A DNA stretch of 64,000 bases, taken from assembly GCA_041392665.1 (NCBI GenBank), contig JAWKLQ010000011.1:186001-250000 (forward strand), in the 5' to 3' direction. Shown in pieces: positions 46,041 through 54,607 of this stretch. The stretch is from Flavilitoribacter sp020436695 (GTDB taxonomy: Bacteria > Bacteroidota > Bacteroidia > Chitinophagales > Saprospiraceae). The notes beneath the pieces were generated by a model, which saw only the letters and a list, made by a program, of their open reading frames with translations, did no database searches and was not told the origin of the DNA. The position numbers and the translations under genes were made by a program. Numbering within the stretch: the first letter of the stretch is position 1; each line of letters starts with the position of its first letter.

Positions 46041-47612
46041 TCATCCGGATACTTTGACGGTCAATACGATCGGGACGATTTTTCCTTCACTCCGGGTGCT
46101 TACCTCGAAGCCCATCTGATCTTTCTGATAGGTGATGTCTGAAAGCGGTACCATGAAACGGTCCAACATGGTGTGAAGATGGCGGATGAGGTTATCCTTA
46201 TGTTTGGCCAGCTCAACGCCCAGTATTTTAATGTAATCTGCCTTGATCTTCTTGGTAGAAAATAATACGACGAGGTGTTCCATTCCGGGCCGACTCAGTT
46301 TTAGTACACTTTCCTGGTTGGGAATGGTTAAGACCGAACCTCCGGTTATGATCAGTGCAGATTCATTTTCATCTTCAAATTTATTATTGTATTCCTCCGA
46401 TCTGGGAAAATGAACCTGTGCCTTTCGTTGCGGATCAATACTCAGCACATAAATGTAACCGTTGTCAAAATCACTCTTCGTATACAATTGAAACTGATCC
46501 CCAATTTTCCAGTCTCCCTGTAGACGGTATTCAGATCCTTCGGCTTCCACACCGGCTTCCTTAAAGACCGGCCCGTATTCCCAGCCGGTATATTGCCGGA
46601 AGCCAAAGGACCCGGCCATCCTGACCAATTCCCGGACAGACGGCTCCGGATCGGGGGCCTCCGTATGCTCCGCTACCTGATCTGTAGTCTGAGGCATACT
46701 ATCCAGTTGGATGGGAGCGCCTTCTTCCAGCATCAGCGTGAATGCGTAACGGCAATAGTTGGCAAAATCTCCATATCTGATCCAGATGAATCCATTATTC
46801 CCCCAATTCTTTCCCCAGCTGTTCATCAATTTAAAGGCCCCGCGTTCTTCGGGAGGCATTTTTTGGGTGGGGTGGCGGTATTTGTTATCATCATAACCGA
46901 CTATGACCATGGCGTGCCCCCCGGCATATGTGGTGTTCCCGAATTTCGGCCACCAGGTTTCATCTCCTTTCCGGATGTCGTAAAAGTTTTGCAGGACCTT
47001 CATCCCAACCACTACCGGTTTGTTTTGAGCGAGCACCAGTCTGATCCTTTTGATCTTTTCTTCAGGTTCTGCATCCAGTGGAAAAAGCCTTATGTAGTCG
47101 GCAATCCGATAATCCGATGCCTTCTGGAGGAGTTTTTCCGGCACGTTCCTGTTGCAGTCGTTTACATCAAAGTCAAATTCTTTCGCCAGGCAATTGCCTT
47201 TATCCTGCAACAACTCCATGGCACTGACCAGGCTGATCCCTTTCTGGCATTCTCCCCGGCTGATCTGATTGTAAATGAAAAGAGCTGAATTAGCATTTTC
47301 GGAGATGACTCCCTGATCGGTCCAGCCATTCTTCATGGCCCGCTCCATAGTCATTGCACCGTAGCCCAGCGACCAGCCTACGCAAGAGGCAATTTCACCC
47401 TGGAACCGAATCTCGGGACAGTAAGCACTGAGGTCTGCCTCACTCTGCATGGAGCGACGGCCGTCTTCCAATTGTATATTCTCTGAAGCATGAGGTGCTT
47501 TCCGGTATTCCTCATCGTCCATAGTAAGCCCCATGTGGTAAATTGTTTGGGACTGTGCGTAAAGACCGGTTAATAAAAGGATGATCACTACACAAAAAGA
47601 AAGCTTATACAT
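46041..47612 (-). CDS. Exported papain-family (C1A) cysteine peptidase with DUF4384-like domain
   Basis: The 523-residue protein has a signal peptide (LSFCVVIILLLTGLYAQS). The papain catalytic set is complete: Gln71 (oxyanion), Cys77 in GEIASCVGW, His233 in AGGHAMVIVGYD and Asn264 in KLMNSWGKNWG. Residues 340-435 (YRLQGDWKIGDQFQLYTKSD, IYVLSIDPQRKAQVHFPR, LTIPNQE) match DUF4384, a beta domain often joined to caspase, CHAT or kinase modules. The remaining C-terminus is unassigned. It has no obvious long propeptide. It belongs to the ECF operon and is the only enzyme in it. Confidence 0.88.
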   Translation of the reverse strand: MYKLSFCVVIILLLTGLYAQSQTIYHMGLTMDDEEYRKAPHASENIQLEDGRRSMQSEADLSAYCPEIRFQGEIASCVGWSLGYGAMTMERAMKNGWTDQGVISENANSALFIYNQISRGECQKGISLVSAMELLQDKGNCLAKEFDFDVNDCNRNVPEKLLQKASDYRIADYIRLFPLDAEPEEKIKRIRLVLAQNKPVVVGMKVLQNFYDIRKGDETWWPKFGNTTYAGGHAMVIVGYDDNKYRHPTQKMPPEERGAFKLMNSWGKNWGNNGFIWIRYGDFANYCRYAFTLMLEEGAPIQLDSMPQTTDQVAEHTEAPDPEPSVRELVRMAGSFGFRQYTGWEYGPVFKEAGVEAEGSEYRLQGDWKIGDQFQLYTKSDFDNGYIYVLSIDPQRKAQVHFPRSEEYNNKFEDENESALIITGGSVLTIPNQESVLKLSRPGMEHLVVLFSTKKIKADYIKILGVELAKHKDNLIRHLHTMLDRFMVPLSDITYQKDQMGFEVSTRSEGKIVPIVLTVKVSG

Positions 47613-47754
47613 GTTTTTTAGGTGTGTATTTTGGAACTACAATAGCATGGTCATGAGATATTGCGCAACAGAGTAAGCGAAACATCCGGTGCAGCTCCTG
47701 TGAAAATTACAAAGGCCGGGGTAGGGTGAAATGAAAGAAAAATGGTAGAGCGAA

Positions 47755-48687
47755 TCAGTTATTGTTCTTTTTCTTCTTTGGTTGTGGTGGTTTGTTCTTG
47801 GGAGAGAGACTTTCGACCTCGTCTTCAAATGGATTGATCACGCGGGTAGAATCCGATTGTGCTTCTTCGATGTGCTGTGGTTCGGAGTCATAACTGCTTT
47901 GACCGTTATCTCCCTGGTCGGTGTTCGGATCCTCCCCGTAAATATTCGCACTGATGGCCTCAATTTCCTCCCAGGTGCGGAAGCGGAAAGGTTCGATAAA
48001 ATACATTTCCAGATGTTCTTCCTTCAATTTATTATTCTCAAAGCGAACGCGGGAAAGGTAGTTGGTGAAATCAATGGTGAATTTAATGATCCCGAAAATG
48101 GCCATCAGGGGAGTGGCGGAATAACTGTCGGTGCCGGTGATATCGGCAATGGTCTTTTCAAAGTTCTGGGAGTAATCTTCCTGTAGGTCCCGTAATCTAA
48201 GCTCCAGTGAAGCGGAGTACATCTCGGGATAATCCCGGATATGTTTGAGTTTTTTACGGTCCAGGAAATCTCTTTTAATATCCTGTAAAAGCTTATTACA
48301 ATTATCCGAAACCCTAAAATAAGCCTTCTTGACCTTAATGACCTGTTCAGGGCGAAGATTTTCAGTATAGGCTTTAAAACTGGCCGCCAGACTTTCCATT
48401 TCCAGCCGCAGCTCCTTGAATTTTTGGATAAAGTCCGTTTCCAGAAACCCCTGTAATCCCTCATCTATCTTTTTGTGGGTGCGGGCCTGTCTGGCCAGGT
48501 CATCCTGGTTTTGCAGATAATCCCGGGCTTCCTGAAGATTATTGTCAAATTCCTGCAGGCGCTCAGCGTAGGATTTTTGGTAAGTATTGTCATAGGTATC
48601 ATAGTCTTCAAACTGCGCTTGTACGGTATAGAATGACAAGCAGGCAACTAGTGCCAACAGGGTTCGAGGTAAATTTGAAACGCTCAT
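47755..48687 (-). CDS. Exported helical protein of unknown function in the ECF operon
   Basis: The start at 48687 gives MSVSNLP and a signal peptide (LLALVACLSFYTVQAQ), 25 bases after the preceding stop; an upstream frame extension overlaps that gene and is rejected. The 310-residue protein is mostly amphipathic helix (FKELRLEMESLAASFKAY, RLRDLQEDYSQNFEKT) and ends in a basic tail with KPPQPKKKKNNN. No family is recognised. It is cotranscribed with the sigma/anti-sigma pair. Confidence 0.62.
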   Translation of the reverse strand: MSVSNLPRTLLALVACLSFYTVQAQFEDYDTYDNTYQKSYAERLQEFDNNLQEARDYLQNQDDLARQARTHKKIDEGLQGFLETDFIQKFKELRLEMESLAASFKAYTENLRPEQVIKVKKAYFRVSDNCNKLLQDIKRDFLDRKKLKHIRDYPEMYSASLELRLRDLQEDYSQNFEKTIADITGTDSYSATPLMAIFGIIKFTIDFTNYLSRVRFENNKLKEEHLEMYFIEPFRFRTWEEIEAISANIYGEDPNTDQGDNGQSSYDSEPQHIEEAQSDSTRVINPFEDEVESLSPKNKPPQPKKKKNNN

Positions 48688-48712
48688 GTATATGGATTTT
48701 GGTTTCAAAATT

Positions 48713-49480
48713 TTATTGCAGTTGACGTTGAATCTGCAATGCTTTTTCATGGTATAAATGGGAAGGATTTCCCGTGATGGTTGCTAAGTGATCAGGGCAC
48801 CCGGAATTTTGCTGAAGACATGCCAGCAATGCATACCATTCGGCTTGTTCGCGGTACCGTAGATCATTCCTCGAAGTTACAACATTAAAAGCATTCTCTG
48901 CAAGTTCAAATTGAGCTGTAAGGTAATAAGCATGCGCCAGATAATAAGTGGCTGGTAGATAGAGGTCATCATCTACCGGAATCGTCTTAAATAATTCGAT
49001 GGCCGACTCATAATTCCGGTTTCCCATATCCTGGATAGCCAGCTTGAAGTTATCTTCTTCCGGCCCGGCTGTATCACTACCCCGACGGCCCGTATAGGCC
49101 GGTTCTTCATAATAGACCTCCGCCAATCCGGCCGATGGCGTCTCACCGGCAGAAATGATCCGAAAAACTCCGGCCAGCAGCAATATTCCGGCCGCAGCCG
49201 ACAGGATAAAAGTCAGTATCTTCCGGCGACGAGCCTGGATATTGATGACCTTTGCACCGGTCTCTTCCTCAACCTCTTGTTCTTCGAGAGACTTCAAATG
49301 TTCTTTCAGATGCTGAGCGATCAAGTGATCCAGGGCGCGATGGGCGATCCGGCGTTTTTCAAATTCCTGTGCCAGGTCTTCCTGTACCAGAAGTCGCTCT
49401 TCCAGGCGCTGCCGCTCATTTTCCGGCAGCGTGTTTTGCAAATACTGCTCGATCAGCTCAATGTCTTGGTTTTCATTCAT
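48713..49480 (-). CDS. Anti-sigma-like membrane protein with TPR segment
   Basis: The 255-residue protein has an N-terminal cytoplasmic helical part (IEQYLQNTLPENERQRLEERL) like the anti-sigma domain of Bacteroidetes ECF partners. A single membrane helix follows (ILTFILSAAAGILLLAGVF, about residue 88), and the periplasmic part holds one or two TPR-like helices (YESAIELFKTIPVDDDLYLPATYYLAHAYY, described as residues 165-195). It starts 7 bases after the sigma gene. It probably holds the sigma factor at the membrane until a signal arrives. Confidence 0.82.
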   Translation of the reverse strand: MNENQDIELIEQYLQNTLPENERQRLEERLLVQEDLAQEFEKRRIAHRALDHLIAQHLKEHLKSLEEQEVEEETGAKVINIQARRRKILTFILSAAAGILLLAGVFRIISAGETPSAGLAEVYYEEPAYTGRRGSDTAGPEEDNFKLAIQDMGNRNYESAIELFKTIPVDDDLYLPATYYLAHAYYLTAQFELAENAFNVVTSRNDLRYREQAEWYALLACLQQNSGCPDHLATITGNPSHLYHEKALQIQRQLQ

Positions 49481-49487
49481 GATCGGG

Positions 49488-50075
49488 TCATTTTAGCGCA
49501 CTTTTTAAACCAGGGTGTTCATTGATCAAGTGCAAGAATTTTTGATAGCAATTGTAGCGCTGCTTCCGGGCTACGGCTGCATTTTTCAGGTCGGCCTGTT
49601 CCGCAATTTCCTCCATGCTGTAAGATAATTTCCACAGCTCGAGGATCAGTTTGCATTTTTCTGTCAGGTTGCCGAGCAAGGTGTCGATCACCTCTTTTTG
49701 CTCTTCGCTCATAAACAGGGATTCGGGGTTATGATGTACCTCCTGATCCAGTTGAAAATGCTCGTCGGTATAGACCATCCTGCGCTTTTTCTTTAATTGA
49801 TTGAGCCAAATAAAACGGCAGGTAGAAAATAGATAGGCATTCAATTTTCCCGTCTGCTGGTATTTATTCTGCCGAATATTCAGATCCAGCGCAATGATAC
49901 CTTCGTGAAAAATATCCACACCATCTTCGTGATTTCCACTGTTTTGCTGTACGAAGGCAATCACCTGCTTCTTCAGTTGTTTTTCCCGGTAGATCTGCGT
50001 TAAAGCCTGTTGCCTTTTCGGGCCTCCGGCTCTAATGTTTGCTACCAATTCCGTTTCTGAAAAATTATTGATCAT
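49488..50075 (-). CDS. ECF-type RNA polymerase sigma factor
   Basis: The 195-residue protein has sigma region 2 (DGVDIFHEGIIALDLNIRQNK, AYLFSTCRFIWLNQLKKKRR) and region 4 (LTEKCKLILELWKLSYSMEEIAEQADLKNAAVARKQRYNC-type helix-turn-helix; about residues 135-180). It is the first gene of the operon that runs through 42624. A conserved repeat element lies 83 bases upstream (50158-50285). It likely directs transcription of its own operon; the caspase and CHAT genes are untested candidates. Confidence 0.93.
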   Translation of the reverse strand: MINNFSETELVANIRAGGPKRQQALTQIYREKQLKKQVIAFVQQNSGNHEDGVDIFHEGIIALDLNIRQNKYQQTGKLNAYLFSTCRFIWLNQLKKKRRMVYTDEHFQLDQEVHHNPESLFMSEEQKEVIDTLLGNLTEKCKLILELWKLSYSMEEIAEQADLKNAAVARKQRYNCYQKFLHLINEHPGLKSALK

Positions 50076-50157
50076 TAATTCGTGGATTTCGCGGAGAAAA
50101 TGTCCCGGTCAAATGAAGGTTTTTTTGTCGAAAAATGCAATTATGACTATAGATTAG

Positions 50158-50285
50158 GGATAAATTCATTGTCAACAAAATTGTGTAACACAAGAATTGA
50201 ACGGTCGGATTCCCCTCTGTCGATCCTATGCTACATGGTTCCATTGTTCCATGGCTTCCAATCAATGAAACAATGAAGCAATGGA
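50158..50285 (-). repeat. 128-bp dispersed repeat, copy upstream of the ECF operon
   Basis: Read on the minus strand it begins TCCATTGCTTCATTGTTTCA and ends GTGTTACACAATTTTGTTGA plus CAATG. Both ends match the copy at 54373-54501; the centre (about 38 bases) has diverged. It contains the perfect palindrome TTGTGTAACACAA at 50181-50193. Its inner end is 82 bases from the sigma start, so it may carry the promoter or an operator. Confidence 0.72.
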
Positions 50286-50337
50286 TCTGGAGTCATGTCA
50301 TATGATTGAATTGAACGTGCAATGAATGTTTCATTTT

Positions 50338-51720
50338 TTACTCCTCAAAAAGATCCTGGTACAATTCCTCCAGTTTCCCGATCGTCTTCACTTTGATCTT
50401 ATAGCGATCCAGGTCAAGCCCCTTGGTATTGTATTTGGAAATGTAGATCGTCCGAAATCCCAGGCGGTCGGCTTCCTGAATGCGTTGCTCGATGCGATTA
50501 ACTGCCCGGATCTCACCGGAAAGCCCTACCTCTCCCGCAAAGCAGATATTAGTGGGAATGGCCACATCTTCCAGCGAAGAGATGAGGGCACTGACGATGG
50601 CCAGATCAATGGCCGGGTCGTCCACTTTGATACCGCCGGCAATATTGAGAAAAACATCGTGCTGGCCGTAGGGAAAACCGCCTCGTTTTTCCAGTACAGC
50701 CAGGAGCATGCTCAGCCGGCGCAGGTCAAAACCCGTGGCGGAGCGCTGTGGGGTACCGTAAACGGCCCGGGTAACCAATGCCTGCGTTTCGATCAGCATG
50801 GAACGCATGCCTTCCATAGTGGCCGCGATGGCACTGCCACTTAGGTCGTCGTCTTTTTGTGACAGGAGCAGTTCGGACGGATTGGAAACCTCCCGTAGCC
50901 CATTGGCCTGCATTTCGTAGATACCCATTTCGTCGGTGGAGCCGAAACGATTTTTGAGGGTGCGCAAAATGCGGTAGGTATAGTGCTGGTCTCCTTCGAA
51001 TTGCAGTACAGCATCCACAATATGCTCGAGTAACTTCGGCCCAGCGATAGAGCCTTCCTTGGTAATGTGGCCGATGATGATCACCGGGATGTTCATTTCC
51101 TTGGCAAATCGTTGCAGTTCTCCGGCGCACTCCCGCACCTGACTGACGCTGCCCGGCATGGATTCGATATGTGGGGAGGAGAGGGTCTGGATCGAATCGG
51201 TAATGATCAGTTGCGGTCCCAGGTTCTGGGCGTGGTTGAGGATCTTGGTCGTATTGGTTTCGGTGAGGATGAAGCAATTGGACGGATCACCGCCGATGCG
51301 GTCGGCCCGCATTTTGATCTGGTCTTCGCTTTCTTCGCCGGAAACGTACAGGATGCGTGCGGGCGTATGCAGGGCAAGTTGGAGTAGCAGGGTAGATTTA
51401 CCGATGCCCGGCTGCCCACCGATCAGGATCAGCGACCCCGGTACTATACCGCCGCCGAGTACGCGGTTGAACTCGTTGTCCGGCGTGCTTAGCCTTACGG
51501 TAGCGCCTCCTTTGATCTCGGGGAGTGCCACCGGCTTGGGGCCGGTCTGACTGATGTTATTCGCCTGCCAGGGGCGGCGCTTTTCTTCCTCGGTCACCTC
51601 CTTGCTGACTACCTCTTCCACATAGGTATTCCATTCACCGCAGGCGTGGCATTTACCAATCCATTTTGGAGAAGTGGTGCCGCAATTGTTGCAGATAAAA
51701 ACACTTTTAATTTTTGCCAT
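50338..51720 (-). CDS. radA: DNA repair protein RadA
   Basis: The start at 51720 gives MAKIKSVFICNNCG, as in other RadA proteins; a longer frame to 51810 is not supported. The 460-residue protein has the C4 zinc finger (Cys10, 13, 24, 27), Walker A GGQPGIGKST (101-110), the RadA signature KNRFG (256-260) and a Lon-like C-terminal domain. RadA is a RecA-like ATPase and DNA helicase that promotes branch migration in recombinational repair. It is unrelated to the neighbouring ECF operon. Confidence 0.97.
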   Translation of the reverse strand: MAKIKSVFICNNCGTTSPKWIGKCHACGEWNTYVEEVVSKEVTEEEKRRPWQANNISQTGPKPVALPEIKGGATVRLSTPDNEFNRVLGGGIVPGSLILIGGQPGIGKSTLLLQLALHTPARILYVSGEESEDQIKMRADRIGGDPSNCFILTETNTTKILNHAQNLGPQLIITDSIQTLSSPHIESMPGSVSQVRECAGELQRFAKEMNIPVIIIGHITKEGSIAGPKLLEHIVDAVLQFEGDQHYTYRILRTLKNRFGSTDEMGIYEMQANGLREVSNPSELLLSQKDDDLSGSAIAATMEGMRSMLIETQALVTRAVYGTPQRSATGFDLRRLSMLLAVLEKRGGFPYGQHDVFLNIAGGIKVDDPAIDLAIVSALISSLEDVAIPTNICFAGEVGLSGEIRAVNRIEQRIQEADRLGFRTIYISKYNTKGLDLDRYKIKVKTIGKLEELYQDLFEE

Positions 51721-51784
51721 GCCCAAAATTAAACAAAAAGTTACTGATTTAAAGCGACCTTTGTTTTTGTTTTTCTTTGTTCGG

Positions 51785-51946
51785 CGTAGGCTGTGCCTTA
51801 ATGTCGTCAACTTAAGCCCACGCGCGCCCTTCTTTTCCCTAAAGGGAGGCTCTCCTACGCAGGAATTCTGTGGGCTGGATTCCCTTTAGGGTTAGGGCGC
51901 GGGAAGGAAAAATCCTTAAGTTGACGACATTGAGGCTGTGCCTACG
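51785..51946. mobile_element. MITE-like foldback element without coding capacity
   Basis: A 17-bp perfect inverted repeat, AATGTCGTCAACTTAAG (51800-51816) and its complement (51915-51931), is flanked by CGTAGGC (51785-51791) and GCCTACG (51940-51946). The 11-bp AGGCTGTGCCT occurs on both sides (51788-51798, 51933-51943) but is itself a near palindrome, so it may be arm rather than target duplication. Inner arms CCCTAAAGGGA and TCCCTTTAGGG also pair. It lies between the radA start and the DUF819 gene end. Confidence 0.6.
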
Positions 51947-51949
51947 ACT

Positions 51950-53335
51950 TTAGCTGACCACATTCCGCATTAAAAACGCACAGATCAGCGCTCCATACGT
52001 CCCCAGTGCATACCCCAGTACTGCCATCAAAGCCCCCACTGGAGCTAAAGCCGGACTAAAAGCGGAGGCTACCACCGGAGCCGAAGCTGCACCCCCTACA
52101 TTGGCTTGACTTCCCACGGCCACGAAGAAAAAGGGTGCACGGATAATCTTGGCGACGATCAAAAGGATGGTCACGTGGATGATCATCCAGATGATACCGA
52201 TGGCAAATAGCCCGAGATTATTGATCACATCACCCAGGTCCATGTGCATGCCGATGGTGGCGACCAGGATGTAGATGAAGACGCTGCCCCATTTCGAAGC
52301 GCCTACGCCCTCCAGTTCGCGGGCCCGGGTGAAAGAAAGCAATAAGCCGATCGTAGTGGAAATAACGATGAGCCAGAAGAAGCCGCTGGCCAGCGAATCC
52401 AGGTAATATTTCTTAAGGCTGTATTCGTGTTTGGCCATAAACGGGCCGATTATATCTGCTCCCCAATGAGAAATGGCTACCCCGCCAAACGCCACGGCCA
52501 GGAGTACGAAAAGATCTTTTGTGGAGGGTATTCGGGCAATACTGGCCTGATAATTTTCCACCTTGGTTTTCAGTTCATCGATAGCACTGCTGTCGGCTTT
52601 CAGCCACTTATCTACCTTTTTACTGATACCGGCTCCGTAAAGAAGGAATCCCATCCAGATGTTGGCTACTACTACATCCACCACGATCATACTGGCGAAA
52701 AGTCCGTCGGATACCTTGAAGATCTCCTTCATCGCCGTCTGATTGGCTCCGCCGCCGATCCAGGAGCCGGCAATGGTCGACAGACCGCGCCAGAGTTCAT
52801 CGGGCGTCACCTGTATGAAGCCGGGGAAAACGTATGCGGTGACCAAGAGCGCAATGGGACCGCCGATAACAATGCCCAGGGTAGCAGACAGGAACATGAT
52901 CAGGGATTTCGGCCCGAGATTGAGCAATCCCTGAAAATCGATATTCAGACACAGCAAGATCAGACTGGCCGGTAGCAGATAGCGGGAGGCCACAAAATAC
53001 AAGCGGGAACCACGTTCAAATTGAGCGACTTCAGCGTGGTCGATATTATGGGCATCCAGAAAAGCCTGTACTTCGGCGTGAGAGGCGTGTGCCGGAAGCT
53101 CAAATCCGAGCCCCCGCAAGTGCTCCCAGAGATCGGGAGTATACCAGTCGGAAGCGATCAAACCCAGCGGCCAGTGGAGGAGTGCTGGTAAAAAATAGCA
53201 CAACAACAGGGCCGGCACGTAGCGATAAAATTTCTGCCAGCCCGCCCCCGGATGATTGGAAGTGACGAATACGAGCGCCAGGACGGTCAGCAAAATACCG
53301 AGCACTACCGCATCATTGGTGAAAATCGGTTCCAT
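51950..53335 (-). CDS. DUF819 family membrane protein (putative transporter)
   Basis: The 461-residue protein has about 11-12 hydrophobic helices and the family stretches FYFVASRYLLPASLILLCLNID, WIGGGANQTAMKEIF and VGSQANVGGAASAPVVASAF. The fold is related to secondary transporters; the substrate is unknown. A loop of about 50 residues follows the third helix (residues 63-110). A TATCTTAG box (53354-53361, minus strand) could be its promoter. Confidence 0.9.
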   Translation of the reverse strand: MEPIFTNDAVVLGILLTVLALVFVTSNHPGAGWQKFYRYVPALLLCYFLPALLHWPLGLIASDWYTPDLWEHLRGLGFELPAHASHAEVQAFLDAHNIDHAEVAQFERGSRLYFVASRYLLPASLILLCLNIDFQGLLNLGPKSLIMFLSATLGIVIGGPIALLVTAYVFPGFIQVTPDELWRGLSTIAGSWIGGGANQTAMKEIFKVSDGLFASMIVVDVVVANIWMGFLLYGAGISKKVDKWLKADSSAIDELKTKVENYQASIARIPSTKDLFVLLAVAFGGVAISHWGADIIGPFMAKHEYSLKKYYLDSLASGFFWLIVISTTIGLLLSFTRARELEGVGASKWGSVFIYILVATIGMHMDLGDVINNLGLFAIGIIWMIIHVTILLIVAKIIRAPFFFVAVGSQANVGGAASAPVVASAFSPALAPVGALMAVLGYALGTYGALICAFLMRNVVS

Positions 53336-53353
53336 ACAGCTTAGTTTATCGGG

Positions 53354-53361
53354 CTAAGATA
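53354..53361 (-). promoter_or_regulatory. Candidate -7 box (TATCTTAG) for the DUF819 gene
   Basis: On the minus strand TATCTTAG differs from TAnnTTTG at one base and lies 18 bases before the start. No convincing -33 element was found. Confidence 0.3.
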
Positions 53362-53593
53362 ACAATTTGTACGGTTGACGGAAGATGGCTGACGGTTGAC
53401 TAGGTACTACAAGCAAAGTGTTATGCCTTTGTATGAAAATGTGTTTTGGCGGTTTCGGGTTCTTGGTAGTGTAGGTTACCAACTATTGGATGGATAAGTA
53501 TCCACGTTTTGCTATCCTCTTTATTTTTTGGATATTGATCGGATTCTGAGGGACAATCGGCTACATGTAGCATTGGCCTAAGCATAAACCGAC

Positions 53594-54280
53594 ATGTTAA
53601 GAAAACTATTCAGAAAAATAAGCTGGAAATATGCCATAGGGGAGATCGTATTGATCTTTCTGGGCATCACCATGGCCATCTGGTTCAACAACTGGAACGA
53701 ACGGCAAAAATCCAGGCAGGTCGAGATCCGGTCTTTACAGGAAATTCAGAATGCCATTCATCAGGATCTGGTGGATATGGAAGAGAATCTGTTTGGTTTC
53801 GGTCAAAGAGTGGTGCTATACAAGTTATTGGTTCAGCATATCGAGGAAGGGCTGCCGATGGACGACAGCCTGCGCAGTATGTTGCCTTACCTGCAGGGGA
53901 TCACTACTTTCCTGTCGAACACCGGACCCTACGAAACCCTGAAATCGAGGGGGTTGGAGACCATTAGCAATGATAGCATTCGTTTGAGAATATCACTCTA
54001 TTACGATTTTGAGTTTGAGAAATTACAGTCCAACGAAAAGCAACATTATCAGCATTCCATATCCTATCTCAAGCCTTTGATGATGAAGCATTTCAATCTG
54101 TCTGACTATCGGCTGGAACCGCTGGATTATGAGCAGATGATACACGATTTTGAATTCAGGCAGACCATCTACTGGGCGCTCAGAACGGATAGTTACATGC
54201 TGGAACTGTATAAAGACCTCTTTGCGATCGCACAATCTTTGGTGAAAGATCTGGAAGAGGAGATCGGGCGGCTGGATTGA
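53594..54280 (+). CDS. DUF6090 family protein
   Basis: The 228-residue protein begins MLRKLFRKISWKYAIGEIV followed by one membrane helix (LIFLGITMAIWFNNW) and ERQK, the standard N-terminus of DUF6090 proteins. The remaining 190 residues are helical and charged, probably periplasmic. The function is unknown; members are usually found alone. It stands alone here too, between DUF819 and the repeat-bearing gap before the M28 gene. Confidence 0.87.
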   Translation: MLRKLFRKISWKYAIGEIVLIFLGITMAIWFNNWNERQKSRQVEIRSLQEIQNAIHQDLVDMEENLFGFGQRVVLYKLLVQHIEEGLPMDDSLRSMLPYLQGITTFLSNTGPYETLKSRGLETISNDSIRLRISLYYDFEFEKLQSNEKQHYQHSISYLKPLMMKHFNLSDYRLEPLDYEQMIHDFEFRQTIYWALRTDSYMLELYKDLFAIAQSLVKDLEEEIGRLD

Positions 54281-54607
54281 GCGGTCCGGGGCCGGCTGTA
54301 AGTTACTCAGCGTAAATGGGCAAGACAGAAATACCTGAATATTTACTAGACTTTCAAGTCAATTAGATGTGTTCCATGGCTTCATTGTTTCATTGACTGG
54401 ACAACCATGTATCAATGGAACCATGTAGCAATGAATAGCACGTTGATGAAAACGTTCCATCATTAATGGTGTTATACAATTTTGTTGATAATGTATAAAC
54501 CTTCCGATCTATGCCCGTAAGTGTACAACTTGCACGGATCGACTGACCTTCAACCCAATTTTTCTCTTATCTTACTGCTCCTTAATTCGCAATAAGAAAA
54601 AACATCT
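54281..54607. other. 327-bp intergenic region holding the second repeat copy
   Basis: The stretch contains the 129-bp repeat at 54373-54501 and otherwise no gene. The last 100 bases before the M28 start include CTTATCTTACTG near 54568, a weak match to a -7 box, and no strong terminator for the DUF6090 gene was seen. Confidence 0.5.
54373..54501 (+). repeat. 129-bp dispersed repeat, copy upstream of the M28 peptidase gene
   Basis: It begins TCCATGGCTTCATTGTTTCA and ends GTGTTATACAATTTTGTTGA plus TAATGTATAAACC. It aligns end to end with the minus-strand copy at 50158-50285 (left 58 bases and right 33 bases conserved, centre diverged). Its inner end lies 106 bases before the peptidase start, the same orientation relative to the gene as the other copy. 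Confidence 0.72.

Noticed and set aside
50136..50178. TTGACA - 18 bp - TATAGT like promoter before the ECF sigma gene (minus strand)
   Set aside because: It fits the E. coli consensus, but Bacteroidetes housekeeping sigma uses TAnnTTTG and the TTGACA is part of the dispersed repeat. Kept only as a point to map experimentally.
51788..51943. AGGCTGTGCCT on both sides of the foldback element as a true target site duplication
   Set aside because: The 11-mer is itself a near palindrome (AGGC-TGT-GCCT), so it can equally be part of the inverted arms. A duplication is not proven.
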